DNA from: Streptomyces sp. V3I8
GTDB taxonomy: Bacteria > Actinomycetota > Actinomycetes > Streptomycetales > Streptomycetaceae
Reading direction: 5' to 3'
Length of the DNA stretch: 64,000 bases
Assembly (NCBI RefSeq): GCF_030817535.1
Contig: NZ_JAUSZL010000002.1
Span: 7,006,001-7,070,000 of the forward strand
The notes under the pieces are model-generated. The model made no database searches, was not told where the DNA came from, and was given only the letters and a program-made list of their open reading frames with translations. This document shows, in pieces, positions 25,408-35,247 of this stretch. The position numbers and the translations under genes are program-made. Positions within the stretch are counted from its first letter, which is position 1; every line of letters starts with the position of its first letter.

Positions 25408-25413
25408 TAGTCT
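25408..25413 (+). promoter_or_regulatory. -10 box for mshC, leaderless
   Basis: TAGTCT lies 6 nt before the mshC ATG. About 15 bp further upstream is a near-palindrome, GTTCGTATACGGAAC (25382-25396), which may be an operator in the -35 region. Confidence 0.5.
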
Positions 25414-25419
25414 CAGGGT

Positions 25420-26649
25420 ATGCATGCCTGGCCCGCTTCCGAGGTCCCCGCCCTGCCCGGCAAGGGCCGCGACCTCAGGATCCACGACACCGCGACCGGT
25501 GGTCCCGTGACCCTCGACCCCGGTCCCGTCGCCCGTATCTACGTCTGCGGCATCACCCCGTACGACGCGACCCATATCGGTCACGCGGCGACCTACAACG
25601 CGTTCGACCTCGTCCAGCGCGTGTGGCTCGACACCAAGCGGCAGGTTCACTACGTCCAGAACGTGACGGACGTCGACGACCCGCTGCTGGAGCGCGCCGC
25701 ACGGGACGACGTCGACTGGGTCGCCCTCGCCGAGCAGGAGACCGCCCTCTTCCGGGAGGACATGACCGCCCTGCGGATGCTGCCCCCGCGGCACTACATC
25801 GGCGCCGTCGAGGCCATACCCGGGATCGTCCCGCTGGTCGAGCGGCTCCGGGACTCGGGAGCCGCGTACGAGCTGGAGGGCGACGTCTACTTCTCCGTGG
25901 AGGCCGACCCGCACTTCGGCGGGGTCTCCCACCTCGACGCGGCGGCCATGCGGCTGCTGTCGGCCGAGCGCGGCGGCGACCCGGACCGCGCGGGCAAGAA
26001 GAACCCGCTCGACCCCATGCTGTGGATGGCCGCCCGCGAGGGCGAGCCGAACTGGGACGGCGGCTCGCTCGGCCGGGGCCGGCCCGGCTGGCACATCGAG
26101 TGCGTCGCGATCGCCCTGGAGCACCTGGGCATGGGCTTCGACGTGCAGGGCGGCGGCTCCGACCTCGTCTTCCCGCACCACGAGATGGGCGCCTCCCACG
26201 CGCAGGCGCTGACCGGCGAGTTCCCCATGGCCAAGGCGTACGTGCACGCGGGCATGGTCGCGCTCGACGGCGAGAAGATGTCCAAGTCCAGGGGCAACCT
26301 GGTCTTCGTCTCGGCGCTGCGCCGCGACGGCGTCGACCCGGCGGCCATCCGGCTCGCCCTGCTCGCGCACCACTACCGGGCGGACTGGGAGTGGACCGAC
26401 CAGGTGCTGCGGGACGCCGTCGCGCGCCTGGAGCGCTGGCGGGCGGCCGTGTCCCGGCCCGACGGCCCGTCGGCCGAGACGCTCGTCGAGGAGATCCGCG
26501 CGGCCCTCGCGAACGACCTGGACGCACCGGCGGCCCTCGCGGCCGTCGACCGCTGGGCCGCGCTCCAGGAGGAGCGGGGCGGCACGGACGAGGGCGCCCC
26601 CGGCGTCGTCTCACGCGCCGTGGACGCCCTGATGGGCGTGGCCCTCTAG
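25420..26649 (+). CDS. mshC: Cysteine:GlcN-Ins ligase MshC (mycothiol biosynthesis)
   Basis: A 409-residue class I aminoacyl-tRNA-synthetase-like ligase. It joins L-cysteine, activated with ATP, to 1-D-myo-inosityl-2-amino-2-deoxy-alpha-D-glucopyranoside in mycothiol synthesis. The zinc and cysteine-binding region includes Cys43 in '[16 protein letters not shown]', where HIGH is residues 52-55. KMSKS is exact at 286-290, followed by 'RGN'. It lacks the C-terminal tRNA-binding part of CysRS, as expected for MshC. The promoter suggests a leaderless mRNA. It follows the phosphatase, DUF3090 and SCO1664-family genes after a 146-bp gap that holds its own promoter. Confidence 0.96.
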   Translation: MHAWPASEVPALPGKGRDLRIHDTATGGPVTLDPGPVARIYVCGITPYDATHIGHAATYNAFDLVQRVWLDTKRQVHYVQNVTDVDDPLLERAARDDVDWVALAEQETALFREDMTALRMLPPRHYIGAVEAIPGIVPLVERLRDSGAAYELEGDVYFSVEADPHFGGVSHLDAAAMRLLSAERGGDPDRAGKKNPLDPMLWMAAREGEPNWDGGSLGRGRPGWHIECVAIALEHLGMGFDVQGGGSDLVFPHHEMGASHAQALTGEFPMAKAYVHAGMVALDGEKMSKSRGNLVFVSALRRDGVDPAAIRLALLAHHYRADWEWTDQVLRDAVARLERWRAAVSRPDGPSAETLVEEIRAALANDLDAPAALAAVDRWAALQEERGGTDEGAPGVVSRAVDALMGVAL

Positions 26650-26730
26650 GAGTTCTAGGAGTAAGCGCCGAGCAGCGCCCAGGGCTCCTCCGGTACTCCT
26701 CCAGGACGCTCGGGGCACCGGCGAGGCGTC

Positions 26731-26764
26731 GGGCGCCGGACGGGTCCTCACCCGTCCGGCGCCC
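26731..26764. terminator. Bidirectional terminator, mshC / Gln-rich gene
   Basis: A perfect 14-bp stem (26731-26744 with 26751-26764) and a TCCTCA loop between convergent genes. Confidence 0.85.
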
Positions 26765-26791
26765 TTCGCGTGGTGGATCCGTGTCACGCCG

Positions 26792-27427
26792 CTACTTGTT
26801 GACGATCACGGCCTGGACCGAGTCGGTCGAGGAGTCGTAGATCCCGATGACCTGCTGACCGAAGGCGAAGGCCGCCTGGACCTCGTCGTGCGTCACCTGG
26901 TTCGGGTTGACCAGTGGGCGCCAGCCCTGGTTGATGTACAGGTAGAGGATCGACGGCTGGCCCGGCAGCGGGGTGACGACGTCCCAGAAGTGCTCGGCGA
27001 TCCCGCTCGTCAGCGCCGCGGCCTCGACCGCGCTGCGCACGACCAGCGGCTGGCCCTGCTGCCGGCCGAACCCCTGCTGGCCCTGTTGCTGCTGTCCGCC
27101 GAGCTGCTGGAGCAGCTGCTGGAACGGCTGCTGCTGGCCCATCTGCTGGAGCTGCTGCTGCAGGTGCTGGGGAATCTGCTGCTGCCCGTACCCCTGCTGC
27201 CCGAACGGCTGCTGTTGCTGCTGGCCGAACGGCTGCTGCGGCCCGAAGCCCTGCTGCTGGCCGGAGCCCTGCTGCTGCCCCTGCTGCGGGGGCGCCGTGC
27301 TCGGACCCTGCTGCTGGCCCTGCTGGCCGAACCCCTGCTGGCCGAACCCCTGCTGGCCGAAGCCTTGCTGGCCGTACCCCTGCTGACCCTGTTGGCCTTG
27401 CCGGCTCATCTGCGGGGTGGTGCTCAT
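26792..27427 (-). CDS. Gln-rich low-complexity protein with C-terminal domain shared with the adjacent protease
   Basis: A 211-residue protein. Residues ~8-130 are Gln/Gly/Phe repeats (units such as 'FGQQG'), prion-like in composition and almost free of charge. Residues ~143-211 form a compact domain ('FWDVVTPLPGQPSILYLYINQ', 'AAFAFGQQVIGIYDSS') that aligns with the last 65 residues of the S8 protease encoded 66 bp upstream: both have WD, P-x-P, LY, WR-x-L, VQ-x-AFA-x-G. No signal peptide or membrane segment is present. It is probably in one operon with the protease. The function is unknown; a scaffold, substrate or regulator of the protease is possible. The coding frame is well supported by the domain and by the terminator downstream. 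Confidence 0.8.
   Translation of the reverse strand: MSTTPQMSRQGQQGQQGYGQQGFGQQGFGQQGFGQQGQQQGPSTAPPQQGQQQGSGQQQGFGPQQPFGQQQQQPFGQQGYGQQQIPQHLQQQLQQMGQQQPFQQLLQQLGGQQQQGQQGFGRQQGQPLVVRSAVEAAALTSGIAEHFWDVVTPLPGQPSILYLYINQGWRPLVNPNQVTHDEVQAAFAFGQQVIGIYDSSTDSVQAVIVNK
27319..27378 (-). repeat. Four 15-bp tandem repeats inside the Gln-rich gene
   Basis: Units CCTGCTGGCCGAACC start at 27319, 27334, 27349 and 27364; the first two are identical and the others differ by one to two bases. Each encodes five residues of the Gln/Gly/Phe repeat, so copy number may vary by slippage. Confidence 0.75.
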
Positions 27428-27493
27428 GCGGGTGCCACCTTCCCTGGGTGATCGCTTGGGCGAGAGTTGTCCGTTCAGTGACGGTCGGTCGGG

Positions 27494-29242
27494 TCAACCG
27501 GTGACGACCAGGCCGACGATCTCGTCGTCCGAGAACCAGACCCGTACGTCGGGCCGCCCGCTCGCGAAGGCGGACTGCACCGACCGGCGGGTCTCGGCGG
27601 ACGGATGGTCGAGGCTCCGCCAGGCACCGGCCACGTACAGCCGGATCCGGGGCGGGAGTTCACGCGGATAGGGCACCAGTTCGTCCCAGTACCGTTCGGC
27701 CTGGCCCGAGCCGACGGCGCCCGGCAGCAGATGGGCCACCGCCGCCTTGATGTCCGGCCGGCTGCCGATCCGCTGCGAGGCGGGCCGTCCCGGCGCGTCC
27801 TGCTGCGGGGAACCGGTGGCCCGCAGCACGTTCCGGGCCTTCTCCGGGGTCATCGCCTCCTGGCCGGCCGCCTTGAGCATGCCCTGCAGCGAGGCCAGGG
27901 CGCCGACCACCACCGGGGAGGCGGCGGAGGTCCCGGAGAAGGTGTCCGTGAACCAGGCGATCTCCTCGGCGCCGCCCTGCAGGTCGCCGGGCCGGTCCCA
28001 GAAGCCGCCGGCCGTGGTGACCTCGCGGCCCCAGCCCTGCGCGTCCACCCGCGCCCCGTAGTTGGAGAACGCCAGGCGGGAGCGGTCCGGGCCGTGGTCG
28101 CGGCCGTGGGTGCCGGGCGGCGGGGCGCCCGCACCGACCAGGATCGCGCCGGAGGACCGGTGCGAGGGGTTGAAGGGGTTGCGCCACCACTGCGGGAATT
28201 CGTCCGGGCGGCGCTCGTAGACCGCGTCGTCCAGCGACTCGCCGCCGTTGCCCGCCGCCTCCACCACGACGATGCCCCTGGCGGTCGAGAACCGGATGGC
28301 CGCGAAGTCGTCGGGCCACCATTCGAGCGGGGTGTAACCGCGCTGGTCGTCGCGCTGCTGGTAGTCGAACCGCGGTCCCGGGCGGTGCAGTTCGACCAGG
28401 ATGATGTCGCCGGGGCCGAGCCGGTCGGCCGCCGCGTGGATCGCGGCCGCCGTGCCGATGCCGTGGAAGGACGCGGCCGCCGTCACACTGTCGGGCGCGA
28501 TGCCGGTGATCCCGTACTCGTTGCGGTCACCGCCGATCACGCCGATCACGGAGGTGCCGTGGTTGCGCCAGGCCAGATCCTGGATCGGGGTGCCGACGAC
28601 GACGCCGGCGAGCTTCGCGGCCAGGTCCTCGTGGCCCAGCTGCCAGGCCCCCTCCACGTCGATCACGGTGACACCCCGGCCGGACCCGCCGGGCCGCTGC
28701 CAGGCCCAGTACGCGTCCACGCCCTCGGGCGCGGGGCGCAGATAGCCCTGCCTGCTGGTGAAGTCGGGCGTGACGGGCGCGCCCTCCTTCTGCTGCCGGC
28801 CCTCGTCGGCGCTGCGTCCGACGGGGCCCAGCGACGCCGGCACGGCGGCCGGTTTCATGTACGCCGTGGCGATCTCCGGCAGCGCGGCGATCCGCGCACG
28901 CAGTTCCCGGGCCCGCTCCCCGCCGCCGCGCACCCGGTAGAACAGACTCAGGTCGGGCAGCGCCTCGGCGCCCGCCGCCGGAGGCTGCGCCGCCGCCCGC
29001 AGCCGCTCCTCGTTGCCGAACAGCGGTTCCAGCGCGAGCTGTTCGTCGCTGAGGAACATCGTGAGCGCCGACACGTCGGCGCCGGCCGCCGAACGGACCC
29101 CGGCGGCCCCGGCGCGCAACCGGGCCTCGGGCCGGGCGACGACGATCAGTTCCTGTTCGGCCCCCCGGTAGTCGAATCCCGCTCCGTCGGGTCCTGGCCC
29201 GGACGCTCCCGGGCCCTGCTCCGGTTGTACCTGATCGGTCAT
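27494..29242 (-). CDS. S8 (subtilisin-like) serine protease without signal peptide, with shared C-terminal domain
   Basis: A 582-residue subtilase. The catalytic set is complete: Asp195 ('VTVIDVEGAW'), His228 ('RNHGTSVIG'), Asn332 ('EAAGNGG') and Ser439 ('FSGTSAASP'). The N-terminus is hydrophilic, with no signal peptide. Residues ~25-135 form an unassigned domain ('ELIVVARPEARLRAG', 'DVSALTMFLSDEQLALEPLFG'). After the protease core, residues ~517-582 match the C-terminal domain of the Gln-rich protein next door. It is therefore probably cytosolic or exported by a non-Sec route. The start follows GGGGAG. The pair looks like a two-gene operon; the biological role is unknown. Confidence 0.9.
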   Translation of the reverse strand: MTDQVQPEQGPGASGPGPDGAGFDYRGAEQELIVVARPEARLRAGAAGVRSAAGADVSALTMFLSDEQLALEPLFGNEERLRAAAQPPAAGAEALPDLSLFYRVRGGGERARELRARIAALPEIATAYMKPAAVPASLGPVGRSADEGRQQKEGAPVTPDFTSRQGYLRPAPEGVDAYWAWQRPGGSGRGVTVIDVEGAWQLGHEDLAAKLAGVVVGTPIQDLAWRNHGTSVIGVIGGDRNEYGITGIAPDSVTAAASFHGIGTAAAIHAAADRLGPGDIILVELHRPGPRFDYQQRDDQRGYTPLEWWPDDFAAIRFSTARGIVVVEAAGNGGESLDDAVYERRPDEFPQWWRNPFNPSHRSSGAILVGAGAPPPGTHGRDHGPDRSRLAFSNYGARVDAQGWGREVTTAGGFWDRPGDLQGGAEEIAWFTDTFSGTSAASPVVVGALASLQGMLKAAGQEAMTPEKARNVLRATGSPQQDAPGRPASQRIGSRPDIKAAVAHLLPGAVGSGQAERYWDELVPYPRELPPRIRLYVAGAWRSLDHPSAETRRSVQSAFASGRPDVRVWFSDDEIVGLVVTG

Positions 29243-29540
29243 CGCGTGCCGCTCCCCTCGGTCCGTACAGGTGTGAACTGCTTCCGTTCGTCTCGTCCGG
29301 TGGCGCCTTCCGGAGCACACCCTGCTCCTCCCGAGCCGCCTCGTCCACCCCCGAGTTCGCCAACTGCGTTTGGACACAAGTTGAACGGGGTACCGTGCCG
29401 ATTCCGTCCTGAAACCGATGTCACGCCGCAATCCGGCCGAATGCTGCCGAGACGGGTGTCGTGCGGAGGGGCGGCAGCGGCGCCCGGCCCGGGGCCGGCG
29501 GCGTCCCGCGCGGGACGGCATGTGCGCCGGGCACGACACC

Positions 29541-29601
29541 CGCGGCCGAAACCGCGAACGTCCGCGACCGGAACCGCGAACGTCCGCGGCCGGAAACGCG
29601 A
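29541..29601. repeat. 22-bp tandem repeats (2.8 copies)
   Basis: Units at 29541, 29563 and 29585 share CGCGGCCGRAACCGCGAACG and are followed by a strong hairpin. They are noncoding, with a palindrome-like CGCGG core. Confidence 0.65.
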
Positions 29602-29634
29602 GAGGGGCGGTGCGCCCGAAGCGCACCGCCCCTC
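29602..29634 (-). terminator. Terminator of PAC2 gene
   Basis: A perfect 14-bp stem (29602-29615 with 29621-29634) with a CCGAA loop, 30 bp past the PAC2 stop on the minus strand. Confidence 0.8.
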
Positions 29635-29663
29635 CCGACAGCCGGCCCTCGGCGGCCGGCCCC

Positions 29664-30734
29664 TCAGTCTTCCGACGAATCCTCGGCGGAGCCGGAATCG
29701 TCCCCGGCCGTACTGTCCCCGGCCGCGCCGTCGGCCGTGCCGCCGGTGCCTCCCGCGGTGTCGCCGGCGGCGTCCGTGATCCCCGGCTTCGGCGGCTTCG
29801 GCGGCCTGGTGCGGCCGCCCGGGGTGTCCCGGAGGTAGGTGGCGGGATCGCCGCTCTCCGTGGCATGGCTGCCGGGTGACGCCGTCGGACCGCCCCCGTC
29901 CCGCCTGCGCAGATAGCGCTCGAACTCGCGGGCGATCGCCTCGCCCGACGCCTCCGGCAGCTCGGCGGTGTCCCGGGCCTCCTCCAGTGTCTGCACGTAC
30001 TCGGCGACCTCGCTGTCCTCGGCCGCCAGCTGGTCCACGCCCACCTGCCAGGCGCGGGCGTCCTCCGGCAGCTCACCCAGCGGGATCCGCAGGTCGATCA
30101 GGTCCTCCAGGCGGTTCAGGAGGGCCAGCGTCGCCTTCGGGTTCGGGGGCTGCGACACGTAGTGCGGGACGGCCGCCCACAGCGACACCGCGGGTACGCC
30201 CGCGTGCGTGCACGCCTCCTGGAGGATGCCGACGATGCCCGTGGGGCCCTCGTACTTGGTCTCCTCCAGATCCATGGTGCGCGCCAGGTCGGGGTCGGAC
30301 GTGACCCCGCTGACCGGCACCGGACGGGTGTGCGGGGTGTCGCCCAGCAGCGCGCCGAGGATCACCACCAGCTCCACGCCCAGCTCATGGGCGAAGCCCA
30401 GCAGTTCGTTGCAGAAGGAGCGCCAGCGCATCGACGGTTCGATGCCCCGCACCAGCACCAGGTCCCGCGGCTTCTCCCCGCCGACGCGGACCACCGACAA
30501 CCTTGTCGTCGGCCACGTGATCTTGCGTACACCGCCGTCCAGCCACACGGTGGGGCGGTTGACCTGGAAGTCGTAGTAGTCCTCGGCGTCGAGCGCCGCG
30601 AACACCTCGCCCTTCCACTCGCTGTCCAGATGCGCGACCGCGGTGGAGGCAGCGTCGCCGGCGTCGTTCCAGCCCTCGAACGCGGCCACCATGACCGGGT
30701 CGACCAGCTCGGGAACTCCCTCGAGCTCGATCAC
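29664..30734 (-). CDS. PAC2 family protein (proteasome assembly chaperone-like)
   Basis: A 356-residue PAC2 (ATP-grasp-associated, DUF75-type) protein: 'LVDPVMVAAFEGWNDAGDAAS' at the N-terminus, 'VELVVILGALLGDTPHTRPVPV' and 'VPHYVSQPPNPKATLALLNRLE' later. The last ~90 residues are Pro/Gly/Ser/Asp-rich and probably disordered. PAC2 is named for eukaryotic proteasome assembly chaperones; in bacteria its role is unproven, although the 20S proteasome genes lie 24 kb away in this window. The GTG start follows AGGAGG at seven bases. It lies downstream of the nucleoside phosphorylase on the same strand after a 292-bp gap. Confidence 0.88.
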   Translation of the reverse strand: MIELEGVPELVDPVMVAAFEGWNDAGDAASTAVAHLDSEWKGEVFAALDAEDYYDFQVNRPTVWLDGGVRKITWPTTRLSVVRVGGEKPRDLVLVRGIEPSMRWRSFCNELLGFAHELGVELVVILGALLGDTPHTRPVPVSGVTSDPDLARTMDLEETKYEGPTGIVGILQEACTHAGVPAVSLWAAVPHYVSQPPNPKATLALLNRLEDLIDLRIPLGELPEDARAWQVGVDQLAAEDSEVAEYVQTLEEARDTAELPEASGEAIAREFERYLRRRDGGGPTASPGSHATESGDPATYLRDTPGGRTRPPKPPKPGITDAAGDTAGGTGGTADGAAGDSTAGDDSGSAEDSSED

Positions 30735-31026
30735 CCAGCGCCTCCTTCACTTCCGACATGCCCTCACGTACGCCCCAACCTTACGGCTTGCGCGCAGGGC
30801 GTCCGCAGCCCCCGTGGGTGGGGGAGTGACCGGATCACTGCCCCGTTCACCGCCTCCGGACACCCGGCCGGCCGCGTCCCGGCCGCGTCCGCGTCCCGGC
30901 CGCGCGGGGCGCCGAGGACCGCACGGTGCTCACGCGGCGTGCGGCCGACCGCGTCCTGCCGGGTCGGGGCCCGCCGGCCGCGGGCACGGGCCGCGGGTCC
31001 GCAGAGGCCGTCGCGGTCGCGGCCGG

Positions 31027-31785
31027 TCACAGCGCGCGCTCCTGCGCCTCGGCCAGCAGGCGCAGCGCCTCCAGCGCGACCACACCGCCGCGCTCCACGC
31101 CCGCCGCGACGACCTCACGGTGCGGGTCGTAGCCGCCGGTGCCCGCCGCGTCGGTGAGTTCGTCCGCGTTCGCGCCGTCGATCACGAGGACACCGCCCGC
31201 GGTCAGCCCGCGCAGCGAGGCCGTCACGTACAGCGCGGACAGCTCCATCTCGATGGCCGCGAGCCCCGCCCCCTCGTACGGGAACAGCGGGATCAGCCCC
31301 GGCCGGAAGGCGGCCCGCGTCCACACCAGGCCGCGGTGGTGCGGGGCGCCCTGTTCCCGCGCGGCCAGTTGCAGCGCGAGCACCGCCTCGGGGGTGGCCA
31401 CCGCCGGGTACTCGGGCGGCAGCAGCTGCTGGGTCACCCCGTCGTCGCGTACGGCCGCCTCCGCGATGACGAGGTCGCCGTCCCGGATGCCGGGCCGCAT
31501 CGCGCCCGCCGTGCCGAGCCGCAGGAACGTGCTCACCCCCGCGTCGGCCAGCTCCTGGAAGAGCAGGATCGCGCCCGGCGCGCCGATCCCGTGGGAGGCG
31601 GCGACGACCGGCACGCCCTTCCAGCTCCCGGTGAACGCCCGGTACTCGCGGTGGTACGACACCTCCTCGGCGCCGTCGAGCAGCGCGGCGACGACCGCGG
31701 CGCGCGCGGGGTCCCCGACGACGACGGCACGCGGCGGCAGCCCGGTGCGGGGTATGCGCGTGACGGGGGCCAGGTCCTGCCTCAT
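31027..31785 (-). CDS. Nucleoside phosphorylase (PNP/UDP family)
   Basis: A 252-residue phosphorylase of the purine-nucleoside/uridine phosphorylase family. Phosphate-site features are 'VVVGDPARAAVV' and 'FLRLGTAGAMRPGIRDGD'; the ribose/base region is 'GLAAIEMELSALYVTASLRG'; a late Asp occurs in 'VLVIDGANADELTD'. It would split nucleosides with phosphate in salvage. The start at 31785 was chosen for GGAG eight bases upstream; a 20-residue longer form is open but unsupported. It lies after the glycerol operon on the same strand, where the S. coelicolor gyl operon has a gene called gylX, but a terminator at 31879 intervenes. Confidence 0.85.
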   Translation of the reverse strand: MRQDLAPVTRIPRTGLPPRAVVVGDPARAAVVAALLDGAEEVSYHREYRAFTGSWKGVPVVAASHGIGAPGAILLFQELADAGVSTFLRLGTAGAMRPGIRDGDLVIAEAAVRDDGVTQQLLPPEYPAVATPEAVLALQLAAREQGAPHHRGLVWTRAAFRPGLIPLFPYEGAGLAAIEMELSALYVTASLRGLTAGGVLVIDGANADELTDAAGTGGYDPHREVVAAGVERGGVVALEALRLLAEAQERAL

Positions 31786-31878
31786 GAGGTGACTCCATTC
31801 GTACTCGGACGCGTACGTGCAGCGGGTCCGGCTCGCCCCCAGCATGACGGCGGCGTCCGGTGCCGGGGGCCGGACGCC

Positions 31879-31911
31879 GAAGGGCGGCCGCCCCCGTGGC
31901 AGCCGCCCTTC
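31879..31911 (-). terminator. Terminator of glycerol operon
   Basis: GAAGGGCGGC (31879-31888) pairs with GCCGCCCTTC (31902-31911), 31 bp past the glpD stop on the minus strand. Some read-through into the phosphorylase gene is possible. Confidence 0.7.
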
Positions 31912-31941
31912 ACCCCGACGCCGTTGCGTACGGCCGTCCGG

Positions 31942-33567
31942 CTACTTCTCGTCGAGCAGGTCCTGCACCCTGCCCCGCACCTCGTCGTTCGCGAGGCCGC
32001 GGATCGTCAGCGTCGTACGGCGGCGCAGCACGTCGTCCGCCGTCTCGGCCCACTCGTTGTCACGGGCGTACACGACCTGCGCCCAGATCTCGGGGGCGTC
32101 CTCGTGCACGCGCTCGGCCAGTTCCGGGTTCTCGCCCGCGAGCCGCGCGATGTCGAAGGCCAGCGAACCGTAGTGGGTCGCCAGGTGCCTGGCGGTCTCG
32201 GGGGCCATCCGCGGACCGGACGAGGGACCGTCCACCAGGAGCCGGTGCGCGACCGCGCGCGGGTTGGCGACACCCGGCAGCGGCAGCTTCTTCGGCAGCG
32301 CGGAGATCGGCTCGAAGTCCTCGCCGAGCGGCCGGCCCGGCAGCGACTCCAGCTGCTTCATGACGGTGCGGCCGATGTGCCGGAAGGTCGTCCACTTGCC
32401 GCCCGCGACGGACAGCATGCCGCCCCTGCCCTCGGTGACGACCGTCTCCCGCTTGGCCTTCGACGTGTCGCCGGGACCGCCCGGCAGCACCCGCAGCCCG
32501 GCGAAGGAGTACGTGATCAGATCACGGGTCAGCTGCTTGTCGCGGATGGAGAACGCGGCCTCGTCCAGGATCTGGGCGATGTCCTTCTCGGTGACCGCGA
32601 CGTCCGCCGGGTCGCCCTCGTACTCCTCGTCGGTCGTGCCGAGCAGCAGCATGTCCTCCCAGGGGAGGGCGAAGGTGATGCGGTACTTGTCGATCGGCGT
32701 GGCCAGCGCGGCCTTCCACGGGGAGGTGCGCTTGAGGACCAGGTGCGCGCCCTTCGACAGGCGGATGGACGGCGCCGCGTGCTCGTCCTCCATCCTGCGC
32801 AGGTGGTCCACCCACGGCCCGGTCGCGTTCAGCACCAGGCGCGCCGAGACGCCGAACTCGTCACCGGAGAGCGTGTCCTTCAGCTCCGCGCCGGTCACCC
32901 GGCCCCGGGTGAACCGCAGGCCGGTGACCGCGGCGTGGTTGAGCACGGTGGCGCCCGAGTCGACGGCCGCGCGGACCGTCATCAGCGCCATCCGCGAGTC
33001 GTTCATCTGGTCGTCGCCGTACACGGCCACGGCCTTCAGGTTGTCCGTACGCAGCTCGGGGACGTCCTGCGCGGCCTTCGACGGCGAGAGCAGGTGTCCG
33101 ACGCCGTCACCGAAGGCCGACAGCGCCGAGTACGCGAAGACACCCGCGCCCAGCTTCGCCGCGCCGTGCGGCCCGCCCTTGTACACGGGGAGGTAGAACG
33201 TGAGCGGGTTCGCCAGGTGGGGGGCCACCTGGCGGGAGACCGCACGGCGCTCGAAGTGGTTCTCCGCCACCAGCTTCACCGCGCCGGTCTGCAGGTAGCG
33301 CAGACCGCCGTGGAGCAGCTTGGAGGAGGCGGAGGAGGTCGCGCCGGCGAAGTCGCCGGCGTCGACCAGGGCCACCCGCAGACCCGACTGCGCGGCATGC
33401 CAGGCGGTGGAGATGCCCAGGATTCCGCCGCCGATCACCAGGAGGTCGTATGTCGCCTTGGACAGCTGCTCCCGGGTCTCGGCGCGGCCCACTGCCTTCA
33501 GTGCGAACGCGGTGGAGCCGTCGGCCGGGTGCGTCCCAAGAGCCGGGACACTCTGCAGGGGGGTCAT
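31942..33567 (-). CDS. glpD: Glycerol-3-phosphate dehydrogenase GlpD
   Basis: A 541-residue FAD enzyme oxidising sn-glycerol-3-phosphate to dihydroxyacetone phosphate with electron transfer to quinone at the membrane. The FAD Rossmann motif is 'LLVIGGGILGISTAWHAA' (about residues 42-59). Typical GlpD blocks follow: 'ATSSASSKLLHGGLRYLQ', 'LLLGTTDEEYEGDP' and 'SVAGGKWTTFRHIGR'. A C-terminal DUF/DAO_C helical domain is present and the length is typical. It starts 6 nt after the glpK stop, so the two are translationally close in the glpF-glpK-glpD operon under GylR. Confidence 0.95.
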   Translation of the reverse strand: MTPLQSVPALGTHPADGSTAFALKAVGRAETREQLSKATYDLLVIGGGILGISTAWHAAQSGLRVALVDAGDFAGATSSASSKLLHGGLRYLQTGAVKLVAENHFERRAVSRQVAPHLANPLTFYLPVYKGGPHGAAKLGAGVFAYSALSAFGDGVGHLLSPSKAAQDVPELRTDNLKAVAVYGDDQMNDSRMALMTVRAAVDSGATVLNHAAVTGLRFTRGRVTGAELKDTLSGDEFGVSARLVLNATGPWVDHLRRMEDEHAAPSIRLSKGAHLVLKRTSPWKAALATPIDKYRITFALPWEDMLLLGTTDEEYEGDPADVAVTEKDIAQILDEAAFSIRDKQLTRDLITYSFAGLRVLPGGPGDTSKAKRETVVTEGRGGMLSVAGGKWTTFRHIGRTVMKQLESLPGRPLGEDFEPISALPKKLPLPGVANPRAVAHRLLVDGPSSGPRMAPETARHLATHYGSLAFDIARLAGENPELAERVHEDAPEIWAQVVYARDNEWAETADDVLRRRTTLTIRGLANDEVRGRVQDLLDEK

Positions 33568-33573
33568 TGCGAA

Positions 33574-35112
<1,539 letters not shown>

Positions 35113-35247
35113 GGTGTGCTCCTGAGGTCCGTGGTCCTGAAAGTCCGTGGAGTTGCTGTCTGGCCGGCTTACGGCGTATCGCTTCCGGCTCCGGGCCGAC
35201 GTCCGTCCCGTACCGGAGGGGCGTCGGCGCCGAGTGGTCGTGCGGCT

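Larger units (their letters stand above)
29243..29663. other. 421-bp intergenic region with tandem repeats and terminator
   Basis: This gap separates the protease start from the PAC2 stop, both on the minus strand. It is less GC-rich near 29360-29420, where the protease promoter probably lies. It carries 22-bp repeats at 29541-29601 and a terminator at 29602-29634. I see no credible gene. Confidence 0.6.

Noticed and set aside
27050..27400. Repeat cluster considered as a CRISPR array
   Set aside because: The repeats are short, in frame and encode Gln/Gly/Phe units; there are no unique spacers and no cas genes.
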